Shown: positions 18,214-27,732, numbered from the stretch's first letter. The stretch is DNA of 64,000 nt from Gordonia sputi NBRC 100414 (GCF_000248055.1 NZ_BAFC01000117.1:16389-80388); one strand, 5' to 3'. Notes: generated from the sequence alone by a model not told the origin. A program made the numbers and translations.

Positions 18214-18626
18214 CCTGTCGCCGGTCGGGTGGGGCGCGGGCGCAGCGGGATTCACGCTTCACTCGACTTCTCCGCGACGAGGGCGGCTACGCCACCGTGG
18301 CCGCGGCCGGGGCAATCGCGGGTATCGCAGCGCTGATCGTGTTGGTCATCTATGTGGGTGCGGCGACGCTGGCTCGTCATCGGGCGCAGTCGGCCGCCGA
18401 TCTCGCCGCGTTGGCCGCGGCGGCCGATCATGTTGCGGCGCGGGGTGATCCGTGTGCCACGGCCAGGTCGCTCACCGCCGAGCAGCGGCCACGGGCGGAG
18501 GTGTTCGAGTGCGCGGTCGTCGGTGAGGACGTCGTGGTCGGCGTGCGCGTTTCGGTGTCGTTGGGGACGTTGGGGATCCGAGCAGCGTCGGCGCGGGCAC
18601 GAGCCGGCCCGGCCGAGGATCCGTGA
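18210..18626 (+). CDS. TadG-like / Rv3654c-type pilus-associated protein
   Basis: This is a 138-residue protein with the N-terminal motif LLRDEGGYATVAAAGAIAGIA. It is the TadE/G-type anchor with a Glu-Gly-Gly processing-like turn, a transmembrane helix (ALIVLVIYVGAATLARH) and ALA-rich repeats typical of TadG (QSAADLAALAAAADHVA). Two cysteines in the soluble part (CATARS, FECAV) may pair. Orthologues are sometimes labelled 'helicase', for which nothing here gives support. GTG at 18210 overlaps the TadE-like stop. It is the last gene of the Tad operon. Confidence 0.8.
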   Translation: MTCRRSGGARAQRDSRFTRLLRDEGGYATVAAAGAIAGIAALIVLVIYVGAATLARHRAQSAADLAALAAAADHVAARGDPCATARSLTAEQRPRAEVFECAVVGEDVVVGVRVSVSLGTLGIRAASARARAGPAEDP

Positions 18627-18786
18627 CGCCTTCCCGACCCGTGACACCGTCAGGTGCCGGGCCATGTGGTCCGTTCGTACTCAAATGACGGCTTTCACCC
18701 GATCGAGTTACATCGATGCAGCATCGGGCTGGGTACCGTCCAATGGCGCACTACTGTCTCGTTCGTCCGAATCTCGGAGGTCGTCC

Positions 18787-19290
18787 ATGAAGTTCTCCCG
18801 TTCCGCCGGCGCTGCTGCACTCTGTGCTGCCGCGGTGGTCCTGTCGATGCCCGCTGCCGCACACGCAGGAGGGACCAAGGACCCGCGGTACGCGGCACCG
18901 CCTGCATCGTCGGCCCCGGCCGAGGCATGCTCGGATCGCGCGCCGTATGCGGGGCAGTGGGTTGGGCACGGGCGATCGATTGATCTGCGCGACAACGGTT
19001 CCGGAACCATCACACTCGGCAGCGGTGCGTCGAATAGCGAAACGTGGACGTTGGCCTGGAAGGCGCAGAAGACCACGGTGTTCCCCGACTGCGGCATCCT
19101 GACTGAGGTCAAGACGCAGACCAAGAAGCTGGGTCAGGGCAGCTACGGAATACTGGGCGCCGGGAAGCAGTTCGAGGGCGCGCTGGGTAAACGAGAAGGA
19201 CACACGGTCCTGTTGATGTCGCTGCATCCCGGCCAGGACTCGATTCCGTTCTGCCGCACCAACGATTACGCCAGCGAATGCGGCGCATAG
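18787..19290 (+). CDS. exported protein, paralogue of the convergent lipoprotein
   Basis: This is a 167-residue secreted protein with a signal peptide (KFSRSAGAAALCAAAVVLS, cleavage likely at AHA-GG). The mature domain GQWVGHGRSIDLRDNGSGTI ... WTLAWKAQ and the C-terminal CRTNDYASECGA match the last ~120 residues of the lipoprotein encoded head-on at 19332-19979, so the two are paralogues. Four mature cysteines could form two disulfides. The ATG has GGAGG 6 bases upstream. I do not recognise a named family. The W-x-G-x-x-R...L...G-G pattern suggests a small beta-barrel. Confidence 0.75.
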   Translation: MKFSRSAGAAALCAAAVVLSMPAAAHAGGTKDPRYAAPPASSAPAEACSDRAPYAGQWVGHGRSIDLRDNGSGTITLGSGASNSETWTLAWKAQKTTVFPDCGILTEVKTQTKKLGQGSYGILGAGKQFEGALGKREGHTVLLMSLHPGQDSIPFCRTNDYASECGA

Positions 19291-19331
19291 TTCGCTATTA
19301 CCTTAAGGGTCTTTGATGTTGCGGGGCCTGA

Positions 19332-19979
19332 TCAGGCTCCGCACTCCCGCGAGTACCCGTACTTGTCCGGGTTGCACCAGGTCAGCGAGTGCTCGGCGGA
19401 GGTGAAGCCGGCCATCTGCATGTAGGTTTTCGATTCTGAATCCTTCACCAGGACACCGTGATACACGGCGCCGGCGTGCATCGAGTTGTCGCCCAGCCCT
19501 TCGCCGTGCTGCCAGATCCGGTCGCCGAGCGTCATGGTGACACTGTCGGAGTGGGCGCTCCAGGTGAGCGCCCACTTCTCGCCGTCGGCGACACCGATCG
19601 ATACCGACATGTCGCCGGTGCCGTCGGCCTTGAGGTTCATGTCCCGCGTGTGACCCTCCCACGCCCCGGTGAAAGCGCCAGCGCCCGATAGTGCTTTCGG
19701 GTTCGCTGATGCCGTTACGGTGTTCACTGGCGCGGCAGAGTCGACGTCGGTCTGGTCCGTGTTGCCGGGGGCGGTGCGAGATTCGGTGCCGGGGGCGGTC
19801 GCAGATGCGGTGACGGTCGACGTGATGACCACCGATGGCGTGGTGGGCGTCGCGGATGCATTTTGGTGCGTGCCACATCCGGTCGCTGTCAGTGCCAACG
19901 CGATTGCGGCAGAACCGAGTACGCACGCGTTCGCGAGCCGTGTCCGTTGTCGTCTGGTCTCGGGTAGATCGATGCACAT
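19332..19979 (-). CDS. lipoprotein, paralogue of the convergent exported protein
   Basis: This is a 215-residue lipoprotein. A basic start is followed by a hydrophobic stretch and the lipobox LTATGC. A Thr/Pro/Ser-rich linker (about 40-95) leads to the same domain as in the convergent gene (GAWEGHTRDMNLKADGTGDM ... WALTWSAH), ending WCNPDKYGYSRECGA. The C-terminal C-x4-Y-x3-ECGA pattern is shared by the pair. The start ATG has GAGG 7 bases upstream. Only 41 bp separate the two convergent stops. Function is unknown; surface exposure is likely. Confidence 0.75.
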   Translation of the reverse strand: MCIDLPETRRQRTRLANACVLGSAAIALALTATGCGTHQNASATPTTPSVVITSTVTASATAPGTESRTAPGNTDQTDVDSAAPVNTVTASANPKALSGAGAFTGAWEGHTRDMNLKADGTGDMSVSIGVADGEKWALTWSAHSDSVTMTLGDRIWQHGEGLGDNSMHAGAVYHGVLVKDSESKTYMQMAGFTSAEHSLTWCNPDKYGYSRECGA

Positions 19980-20165
19980 GACCGTTCCTCTCGATGACTG
20001 GACCCGATGGGTACTCGATCCGACGGTGACGTGAACACGCGATCATGACTCAATCGGACGAAGCGCGGGCCTCTGACCGACTATCGCAGCGAGAAGCCGC
20101 GATGCGACACCGAGTCATTCGGCCGAACGGCTGCCGAGAGCTTGGCGTCGGTGCGGGTGTGAAAC

Positions 20166-20744
20166 TCAGAGAGCGTCGTCGCCGATGTGGATGCGTTTGG
20201 GGTACACGCGTGTCGAATCCATCGGAGCGAACCAGACCTGGGAGAACGAGACCTCGGCGTCGCCGCGGTAGGCGAGTCGGAGTCGGCCAGGACCTCCCTT
20301 GGGCGTGGGTCCGTCGGGAATGCCGGCGCTCGAGATGCGGCTGTTCGGGATGCGTGGTGCCACCGCGTCGACGAACGGCGCCCAGTGCACCACCTCGCTC
20401 TCGGTGAGGAATGCGCCTGCGGCGGCGTGGACCTCGCCGGTCTCGGTGTCGGCCGCGAGGTAGACCTCGCCGAGCGCGGTGGCGATGCGTGGCCCGACCA
20501 TCGCGCTCTGCAGGTACCACTGCGCATTGTCGACGACGTGGGCGTCGAAACGGGCGGCACACCAGGCGAAGTGGATGTCGAGTGCATCGAGCGCCTGTGC
20601 CTCGGAGTAGAACACGTCCGGCTCGCCGATCGACGCGGGCAGAGTGTCAGCCGATCCCGTCGGACGCGCCAGTAGGAAGAACGCTGGACGCGCACGGGTA
20701 ATGAGTGGCGACGGAGTCACACGATCGGGGGTCCCCTCATGCAT
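20166..20744 (-). CDS. conserved-type hypothetical protein
   Basis: This is a 192-residue soluble protein without a signal peptide or membrane segment. It is Ala-rich and has the phrase LDIHFAWCAARFDAHVVDNAQWYLQSAMVG and a C-terminal half rich in charged turns (PNSRISSAGIPDGPTPKGGP). I do not recognise the family. It is divergent from the first large exported-protein gene; the 329-bp gap between them holds a 14-bp palindrome and a tandem repeat. Codon use and GC skew look coding, but no homologue can be checked here. Confidence 0.55.
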   Translation of the reverse strand: MHEGTPDRVTPSPLITRARPAFFLLARPTGSADTLPASIGEPDVFYSEAQALDALDIHFAWCAARFDAHVVDNAQWYLQSAMVGPRIATALGEVYLAADTETGEVHAAAGAFLTESEVVHWAPFVDAVAPRIPNSRISSAGIPDGPTPKGGPGRLRLAYRGDAEVSFSQVWFAPMDSTRVYPKRIHIGDDAL

Positions 20745-20794
20745 CGTTCAAGTATCCCTGAGAACAGTCTGTGACAGGCGGTAGTGGCCGGATT

Positions 20795-20808
20795 CGTCGA
20801 ATTCGACG
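20795..20808. promoter_or_regulatory. 14-bp perfect palindrome in a divergent intergenic region
   Basis: CGTCGAATTCGACG lies 51 bp upstream of the hypothetical gene start and 266 bp upstream of the exported-protein gene. Its length and symmetry suit a dimeric regulator. The rest of the 20745-20994 stretch shows no gene. Confidence 0.4.
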
Positions 20809-20994
20809 TGTCACGGATCCGCGTGGCCCGCACCTGACCTGGGTCGAGTACCCATCGAGACGCCACTGGTCACACGTCCAAGCTGAGTAGTTTTGCCACA
20901 GCTTTCGCCATTCGCCCGACGTTGCCTGAGAGTTCGCTGAGACTTCTGCGATGAGTGTCGTCGGCATCCGTTCGACAGGTCGAGCCGACACCGC

Positions 20995-21051
20995 TCGAAT
21001 CCACAGCCGTTCGAATCCACAGCCGTTCGAATCCACAGCCGTTCGAATCCA
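20995..21051. repeat. 3.6 perfect tandem copies of a 16-bp unit upstream of an exported-protein gene
   Basis: The unit TCGAATCCACAGCCGT starts at 20995, 21011 and 21027, with a 9-bp partial copy at 21043. It ends 22 bp before the ATG at 21074, so it lies in the promoter or leader. Identical short units suit either a regulator array or copy-number slippage. Confidence 0.85.
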
Positions 21052-21073
21052 GGGTCTAGGAGAAGTCACGCAC

Positions 21074-22462
21074 ATGGACGTCATGAGTCGCTCTCACACA
21101 CGGAATCGAATCGGCGCGGGAATCGTGGCGGCAGGCGCAGTGGCCAGTGCCGTCGCGATCGCAACAGCACCGTCTGCGCACGCCGCGGCGGCGGTGGTCG
21201 CGGCCGACCGCGCCGCCCTCAGCGCACAGGCAGCGCCCACCGCGCCCACCGCGGTCAGCGGAGGCGCCGCGGAGTTCTACGAGCAGGTGATCAACAGCGT
21301 CATCGACAACATCACCCAGATAGGTGGCACCTTCGATCAGCAGGGACTCACTCCGATCCTCACCCAGGTCGTCCGTAACCAGACGACGGCGCTGTCGAAT
21401 CTCGGTGGTGCACTCGGGAACGCGGGCGAGGGAATCGTTGCGGCACTGCAGACGCAGCTTCCGCGATATCTGGGCGAGGCGAGTACAGCGTTGCGGGAGG
21501 GGAACATTCAGGGCGCGTTGAACAGTGTCTTCCTCGCGGCCATCGTGCCGATCATCAGCGGAAGCGGTCTGCTCACGACTCCCGAACTGCTGCAATCGAT
21601 TACCAACATCATCACTGTTCCGATGCAGAACCTGGTCAATGTGATCAACACGCAGGGATCCAACCTCGTGTTGCTCGGTAGCCTCGCACTGATCGGCCCG
21701 GCGGTCGGTGCGTACGGCGGACTTGGTGCCGCGATCCAGGGGATCGTCGACGGCCTGTCGACAGGCGATCTGGACGCGACCGTGACCGCACTCCTCAAAG
21801 CCCCCGCCATCGTGGTCGACGGGGTGCTCAACGGGGGCTACGAACCGAACGTCGCGGGCTTTATCGGCCTCGACCTCCCGGGAGTGTCCATCACCACCGG
21901 AGGGCTGCTCGGACATGCCGAGATCTCCGACGACGGCATCAAGATGCCCGGCACGATCCCTGCGCTGCAACTCATCGCGCAGACGATCTCCTACGCGATC
22001 GCCCCGCCGCAATCCACCTCGCGCGCCGTGACGCCCAAGGCTGTGAACGCCCCGGACGAAGCGACCCTCGACGCCCCTGTCGTAGCGGATTCTGCTGCTG
22101 AGCAAGACTCCGTCGCCGCGAGTTCCGGTGCATCCTCGACCCACGCGACACCGGACGTCGACCGCGATGATGTCGACGCTCCTGGTACGCCGTCGACGCC
22201 GAGCGCTGATTCGACCCCAACCACCCCGCCACAGCACGAGGCGACGACGAATCCCGCACCCAGCGGCGTCGAGAACCCGGGAACCGGAACACAATCCGAT
22301 CCGACGCCGAGCGCCGAAGGGTCCGAGCCGTCGACAGGCCCCGTGTCCGCAGAAGCGACACCCACGGATCCCGCACCGGCAGACGGCACGTCCGCCGACT
22401 CGGCGTCCAAAGACTCCACGTCCACAGATTCCACGCCCGCCGACGCCGGTGCAGCGGCCTGA
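21074..22462 (+). CDS. exported protein with low-complexity tail, paralogue 1 of 3
   Basis: This is a 462-residue exported protein. The signal peptide (RNRIGAGIVAAGAVASAVAI, cleavage near AHA) is followed by a hydrophobic, Gly/Leu-rich domain of about 300 residues. It contains LTPILTQVVRNQTTAL, ALNSVFLAAIVPIISG and the family signature LLKAPAIVVDGVLNGGYEPN. The last 120 residues are a Pro/Ser/Thr/Asp tail with no sorting signal. The same domain recurs in the genes at 27921-29591 and 29835-31451. ATG 21074 has AGGAGA upstream; a second ATG follows three codons later. A large LuxR-type regulator gene lies 107 bp downstream on the same strand. No function is known; I infer a cell-envelope protein. 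Confidence 0.75.
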   Translation: MDVMSRSHTRNRIGAGIVAAGAVASAVAIATAPSAHAAAAVVAADRAALSAQAAPTAPTAVSGGAAEFYEQVINSVIDNITQIGGTFDQQGLTPILTQVVRNQTTALSNLGGALGNAGEGIVAALQTQLPRYLGEASTALREGNIQGALNSVFLAAIVPIISGSGLLTTPELLQSITNIITVPMQNLVNVINTQGSNLVLLGSLALIGPAVGAYGGLGAAIQGIVDGLSTGDLDATVTALLKAPAIVVDGVLNGGYEPNVAGFIGLDLPGVSITTGGLLGHAEISDDGIKMPGTIPALQLIAQTISYAIAPPQSTSRAVTPKAVNAPDEATLDAPVVADSAAEQDSVAASSGASSTHATPDVDRDDVDAPGTPSTPSADSTPTTPPQHEATTNPAPSGVENPGTGTQSDPTPSAEGSEPSTGPVSAEATPTDPAPADGTSADSASKDSTSTDSTPADAGAAA

Positions 22463-22569
22463 CGATAAAATCGTGACCAGCGGTTGGGCGCTCTGCGGGG
22501 AGTGCCTGTCCGGTCCGCTCTCGTCTGTTGAGTTCGTTACGGGCAGTGTTGCCCACGGGAGATGATCGG

Positions 22570-25446
22570 GTGTCGGCCGAATGTGTCGCGGAGCGTTCCG
22601 ACGACCGCGCAGAGCCCTCTGGGCCAGTGCGTCGCGGCACGTTGCTCGGCCGCGAACGTGAGCAACGTGAACTCGCCGATGTCATCGACTCCGTGTTCGC
22701 AGGTGGCACCGGAGTCTTGCTGGTGCGCGGCGAACCGGGCGTCGGCAAGACGGCGCTGGTGACTGCCGTCGCAGATGGTGCAGGCAAAGCCGGAGCGTCG
22801 GTGTTGCTCGGACGTGCGGTCGCCTTCGAGCAGTCCCTCCCCAATGCGCTTCTGCAGGTGCTGCTGCTGCATCTCGTCGATGATCCGGCACATGTTGCGT
22901 CGCAGCATGTCTCGACGCTACGTCTCGCTCTCGGACTCGACGCCGGAGAAACACCAACGCCCGCAGCGTTGGCGGGCGCGGCCGTCTCCCTGGTTGACGA
23001 GATGTCCACTCGCGCACCGGTCGTCATCGTCGTCGACGATCTCCATCATGCGGATCAGAGCTCGGCGGCGGTGCTCGAGGCGCTCGTGATCGCGCGGTTG
23101 CCACGTGTCGCCATCGTGGCAACCGCTCCGACGCACATGCGGTGCGGGTTCGGCCCGAGCACGATCATCGACGTCGGGCCGCTCGATGGCGACGCCGCGT
23201 CGACGCTGCTACCTCTGAACCATCCGAGTATGGCGCTCGACGTGCGGCGCCGTGTCCTGGCACCCGCCGAAGGCAATCCGCTCGCACTGCGTGCGCTGCC
23301 CACCGAACTACGCTACGACCAGATCGACGGCTCGGCGTCGTTGCCGCCGGTACTTCCGATGTCAACTGTGTTGCGCGACAGGCTGGTTCCCGAGATTCCC
23401 GACCTTCCGGCCGCGACACGACGCCTGCTGTTGATGCACGCGCTGGCTCCCGACACTCCGGTCGCGGATCTCCTCGCGACGCTCGGCAGTCGCACATGTT
23501 CCGACGTCGTCGCCCCGGCGATCACGGCGGGACTCATCGAACTGAGCGTCGTCGACGGCGAGTCACCGTCGGCAGATCCCCCACGAATCCGCTTCACCCC
23601 AGCGCTCATCGGATCGGCGCTGATGAGTGCGGCAACCGATGACGAGCGATCGTCGGCGTATCGATCACTCGCGCGAGTTCCGCAGTGCTCGGCTGGGATC
23701 ACACCCGATATGTCAACGGGAAGAACCACATTCGACGACGCGCTGGCAGCTCAACTCGAAGTGGCCGCGGAGGCCGATCTGTGCACAGGCGAGTGGCGTT
23801 CGGGGCTGGCCCGGCTCCGGCGGGCCGTCGAGCTCAGTGGTGATCCCCGGGAGCGTCACCGACGACTGGCCCGTGCAACGCAGGTTGCCGCACGCGTCGA
23901 TCGTGACGCAGCGCGGGAGATGTTCGTCGGAATGCAGACAGGGCAGCGACATTTCGAGAACTCGATCACCGACGCACTCGCCGCGTCGGCGGTCATCGTC
24001 ATCGACGACAATGGCGACGTCGACACTGCCTATCGGATGCTGATGGATGCGTTCGAACGCACTGCGCCGCACGACCCCGACGATCCGGTGGTCGTCGAAG
24101 CCGTCGAGGCGTTGCGCGAGTTGTGTTGGCTCGGTGGGCGTGCGGAGTTGTGGGAGGGGTATCGGCGGATCGTCGACGAGGTGGCGCCCGAAGCGTCGTC
24201 GGCACTGGGACTTGTGGCGGCACTCTGGAAGGGGCCGTCGACGTTGTCGGTCGTCCAGCAGACAACTCTGGACGCGCTGATCACCGGGTTGTCGGTCGAC
24301 CATTCTCCGCTGTGGATCGGTGAGATCGCCGAGATGGCTGCGACATTCGACCGGATCGATGAGTGTCGTGTGGTACTCGATGAACTGATCGACGGCGTAG
24401 ACACCCGCCGCGACGTAGCGAGCAGGCCGTCGATCGCGGCGGTGTGGGCGATGCTGCAGCTGGCTCAGGAAGCGTTCCACCGTGGGAGATGGTCGACAAC
24501 AACAGAATTGGCTCAGCGGGCCAAGGTGGTCTGCGACGTCGACGGCCACGATCACCTCGGCTGGCTCGCCGACTATCTACTCGGCATGGTGGCCGCGGTT
24601 CGTGGTGAGGTCGACGTGGTGGAGCAACTCGCGGCGCGCATGCGTGCGTGGGCTCTACCGCGGCGTGCCTTCGTGCTCGTCCGGTTCGCCGAACATCTGT
24701 GGACGATGGTCGCCGGTGGGCGCGGAGATGTGGGTTCGGTGTACATCCACGCGACGGCGGTCAGTCCGGTGGGTCAGCTCGGACCGTACGTCTCGATGTC
24801 GGGAATGATCGCATTGGATCTGGTCCGATCGGCGACACGCACCGGTCGAGGCGACGATGCGCGAGCGCATGTCGCAGCCATCGAAGAAGCCCGGCTCGAC
24901 CGAATCTCACCGCGGCTGAACATGATTGCGCTGGCATGCCGGGCAGTGATCAGTCCGGACGACTCGGACGCCTTGTTCGAGGAGGCGCTGGCAGTGCCGG
25001 GCGCCGACCAGTGGGTGTACGAGTATGCGCGTATCCAGTACACCTACGGCATGGAACTGCGACGCAAGCAGGAGCTCGTCGCGGCCAGGACCCAACTGCG
25101 AGCGGCACTCTCGACGTTCGTCGACCTCGGCGCCACGCCGTGGGCCGCGCGCGCCGAGGCGGAGCTCGACGCCACAGCACCGACTCGCAACGTCACGGCG
25201 GCAGACTCGGAACTGACCGCCTATGAACGACGTATCGCAGACATGGCGGCGTCGGGCCTGACCAACAAGGCCGTCGCGGAACGACTCGACATCTCGCATC
25301 GCACCGTTGGCAATCATCTGTATCGGATCTACGCCAAGTTGGGAGTGACGTCGCGAGTGGAGCTGCGCGACGTGCTCGCAGTCCCGAGATCAGTGCCCGG
25401 TGGTCGCGCGGCCGACAGGTCAGGTGAAGAGCGCGCAGTCACGTAG
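22570..25446 (+). CDS. LAL-type LuxR regulator (large ATP-binding), no. 1
   Basis: This is a 958-residue regulator of the LAL class. An N-terminal AAA/STAND ATPase has Walker A GEPGVGKTAL (about residue 54) and a Walker B-like VVIVVDDLHHAD. A long helical TPR/MalT-like sensor region follows, with a C-terminal LuxR helix-turn-helix (LTAYERRIADMAASGLTNKA, then VAERLDISHRTVGNHLYRIY). GTG 22570 was chosen for GGGAGA 7 bases upstream; a TTG at 22528 is weaker. Its last 27 bp overlap the 3' end of a second LAL gene on the other strand. Being next to an exported-protein gene, it may control that family; the signal is unknown. Confidence 0.85.
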   Translation: MSAECVAERSDDRAEPSGPVRRGTLLGREREQRELADVIDSVFAGGTGVLLVRGEPGVGKTALVTAVADGAGKAGASVLLGRAVAFEQSLPNALLQVLLLHLVDDPAHVASQHVSTLRLALGLDAGETPTPAALAGAAVSLVDEMSTRAPVVIVVDDLHHADQSSAAVLEALVIARLPRVAIVATAPTHMRCGFGPSTIIDVGPLDGDAASTLLPLNHPSMALDVRRRVLAPAEGNPLALRALPTELRYDQIDGSASLPPVLPMSTVLRDRLVPEIPDLPAATRRLLLMHALAPDTPVADLLATLGSRTCSDVVAPAITAGLIELSVVDGESPSADPPRIRFTPALIGSALMSAATDDERSSAYRSLARVPQCSAGITPDMSTGRTTFDDALAAQLEVAAEADLCTGEWRSGLARLRRAVELSGDPRERHRRLARATQVAARVDRDAAREMFVGMQTGQRHFENSITDALAASAVIVIDDNGDVDTAYRMLMDAFERTAPHDPDDPVVVEAVEALRELCWLGGRAELWEGYRRIVDEVAPEASSALGLVAALWKGPSTLSVVQQTTLDALITGLSVDHSPLWIGEIAEMAATFDRIDECRVVLDELIDGVDTRRDVASRPSIAAVWAMLQLAQEAFHRGRWSTTTELAQRAKVVCDVDGHDHLGWLADYLLGMVAAVRGEVDVVEQLAARMRAWALPRRAFVLVRFAEHLWTMVAGGRGDVGSVYIHATAVSPVGQLGPYVSMSGMIALDLVRSATRTGRGDDARAHVAAIEEARLDRISPRLNMIALACRAVISPDDSDALFEEALAVPGADQWVYEYARIQYTYGMELRRKQELVAARTQLRAALSTFVDLGATPWAARAEAELDATAPTRNVTAADSELTAYERRIADMAASGLTNKAVAERLDISHRTVGNHLYRIYAKLGVTSRVELRDVLAVPRSVPGGRAADRSGEERAVT

Positions 25447-27732
25447 CGCCGTACGGGATCTCACTCCGACGGTCCGGTATACGTGCGAGAGATGACTGCC
25501 CACCGTACTCGGCGCGATACCCATCCGAGATGCGATGGCACGGTTGGACATCCCCGAGGCGGCCATCTCGGCGATGCGATGTGCCGTGGCGGAAATCTGT
25601 GGGGATCGACGTGGCGGCGTGAAGGTGGTGACCGACTCGCCGAGCAACCGTAGTTCATCGGCGGTTCGAGCAGACCAGTGGTCGGCGCCGAGCACGGTGA
25701 ACGTCGAGAGAGCTTGGTAGAGTTCCTCTCTCGCGGCGCGACCGAGGCCGTTCATGCGCAACCGACGCCCGAAATGCAAGCGCACTCGCGCCACGTCGAA
25801 CGGCCATCGGTCGGCGCCGGGCGTTGCGATCGCAGAGCGATACGCCTCGACATCGTCGGTGACGATCGCGTACGAACCTGCACGCAGGAATGCGAGCCGG
25901 ACGTCGGGTCCGAAGCCGACGTCGGCGAGCGCCCGTGCCACCGACGCTGTTGCCGACGGCGATTCGCATTCAGCGGCGGCTTCGGCAAGGTCGATGATGG
26001 CGCGGTCGCCGCGGGTGATGACGTCGGCAGGTCCGTCTTTGGAGGCGCGGAAGACGCGGAGTGCGGTTCGCGGATTACCCGCACCGAGAGCCGTGACGGC
26101 CTGGAGGTGGCTGTCGTGTCGTGTGACGCCCACGCCCTTGGAAATCCATTGGGGCGCCGAGAGTGAGGTGGACGGGACGCGCTCTCCGCGATACGCGGAC
26201 AACAGTTTTCGTGCTCTGACCAGATAGGCCAGCGCGTAGAGTTGCAGGCCCGACTCCCGGCAGAGAGCCATGCCGCCGTCGAGAGTCCGCTGCGCCTCGT
26301 CCCAGCGTCCCGCGCCCAGATAGTGGGAGCCGAGCATCCATGCGGCACAAGCCGAGGAGGTGACCGACGTGCGTGGGTCGGTCCACACCCGATGCAATGC
26401 GGCCCGCCACCAATAGCTGCTGCTGCGGGAGGTCGCGACAAACGCGCTGCGCACCACGTCCGCGGAATCGGCTGAGTGCTGCAGGGTGTCGATCAGTCGG
26501 TCAAGTCTGGCGTCGAGGTACTCATGGGACGCGCGATCGGGCGAAAGTGTCTGCGCCGCAATGAGTGCCCACTCCGGTGCGATCGTGTCGTGTTGTTCCA
26601 CCAGAGACGCGAATTCTGACCAGTGCTCCGGCCGGTCGTCGAGATGGCAGAGTTGGTAGTGCGACCAGAGCGCATCGTCGAGAATACGATCGCCCGGTTC
26701 CGAAGGATGTGCGCGAATCGCTCGTGCAAAAGTCCGTTGCGCTTCGCGGATCGACTCCGGGGCCTTTGCAGACAGATACGAGCGCGCGACGACCGCCTCG
26801 AGTGAGCGTGTCGCCGTGGCGTCGATGCTCACCGCTTCGTCGAGAAGTGCGCTGGCCGTGGGGATATCGGCGCTCACCGCGGATACCAGAGCCGACGCCG
26901 CGGCGAGTCGTCGAGCCTTGGCAGACGGCTCTGTGGTGTGTGCGGCGCTGAGGCGGAATGTGTGTGCCGCCGTATGGGAGTCGCCATGGCGAAGGGCCTG
27001 AGCAGCGGATCGCTGTAGGAGATCTGCGACGTCGTCGTGGTCGAGCCCGAGTGAGGTGTGGTCGCTCGTCGATGGTGGGGCCTCGGTCGACGCGATGGCG
27101 AGATAGCCCGCGCGGACCAGTTCGCGAGGACGGCCGTCTCCGCGACGCACGATTCGACGACGATCATCGGAATCGAGACTCGGAAAGTGCAGGCGCAGAA
27201 AGTGATCAGACGCCGCTGCGTCGAGCGGATGGACCGCGAGCGCGACGTCGACCGCATGGCTGGGAAGACCCGCGACGCCGGGCACGCAGGTGGTGACGAG
27301 CTTGACGCTGCTGCCGGTCAGCCGTCGACTCAGGTACGAGAGTGTTTGTGCGGCATCGTCGTCGAGCCGATCGGCGTCGTCGAGTCCGATGAGAAGCGAG
27401 TGGGATCGCGGCAGGCGAGCAAGGCTGAGCAACGTCTGTCGCAGATCGTTGGCGTTGTCGTCCGTGGCGATGCCCGAATGGTGCTCGGAGGTGGCGGATT
27501 CGCGGAGGTGGGCTGCCAGTTCGGATAGAACCGACTCGGAGCCTGCGCGCGTGTTCAGTCGTGCGAGTCGGTATCCGGCGTCCGACGCCATACGTTCGGC
27601 CGCGGCGAGCAGCGCGGTGCGCCCGGTTCCCGGTTCGCCGACGAGCGCTATCGAATGGTCGGTCGGCGACGAGACGAATGCGCCCAGTGATCCGAGGAGT
27701 CGGTCGCGCGCCGTCAGGGTGTGTGACACCAC
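25420..27732 (-). CDS. LAL-type LuxR regulator (large ATP-binding), no. 2
   Basis: This is a 770-residue regulator of the same class as its convergent neighbour but more diverged. The ATPase has Walker A GEPGTGRTAL, with Arg in place of the usual Lys, and a B-like LLIGLDDADRLDD. A long helical middle follows, and the C-terminal LuxR motif reads SATAHRIAEMAASGMSNRAI, then ASRMGIAPSTVGSHL. GTG 27732 follows AGGGGAGG by 10 bases, whereas the longest reading starts at a TTG with no such signal. The Lys-to-Arg change in Walker A could weaken ATP hydrolysis. A 12-bp palindrome lies upstream. Two exported-protein genes lie beyond it on the same strand. Confidence 0.83.
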   Translation of the reverse strand: MVSHTLTARDRLLGSLGAFVSSPTDHSIALVGEPGTGRTALLAAAERMASDAGYRLARLNTRAGSESVLSELAAHLRESATSEHHSGIATDDNANDLRQTLLSLARLPRSHSLLIGLDDADRLDDDAAQTLSYLSRRLTGSSVKLVTTCVPGVAGLPSHAVDVALAVHPLDAAASDHFLRLHFPSLDSDDRRRIVRRGDGRPRELVRAGYLAIASTEAPPSTSDHTSLGLDHDDVADLLQRSAAQALRHGDSHTAAHTFRLSAAHTTEPSAKARRLAAASALVSAVSADIPTASALLDEAVSIDATATRSLEAVVARSYLSAKAPESIREAQRTFARAIRAHPSEPGDRILDDALWSHYQLCHLDDRPEHWSEFASLVEQHDTIAPEWALIAAQTLSPDRASHEYLDARLDRLIDTLQHSADSADVVRSAFVATSRSSSYWWRAALHRVWTDPRTSVTSSACAAWMLGSHYLGAGRWDEAQRTLDGGMALCRESGLQLYALAYLVRARKLLSAYRGERVPSTSLSAPQWISKGVGVTRHDSHLQAVTALGAGNPRTALRVFRASKDGPADVITRGDRAIIDLAEAAAECESPSATASVARALADVGFGPDVRLAFLRAGSYAIVTDDVEAYRSAIATPGADRWPFDVARVRLHFGRRLRMNGLGRAAREELYQALSTFTVLGADHWSARTADELRLLGESVTTFTPPRRSPQISATAHRIAEMAASGMSNRAIASRMGIAPSTVGSHLSHVYRTVGVRSRTALRDCALFT

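Noticed and set aside
18210..18626. 'Helicase' name used for Rv3654c-type proteins
   Set aside because: There is no Walker or helicase motif in 138 residues; the protein has a TadE/TadG-type membrane anchor.
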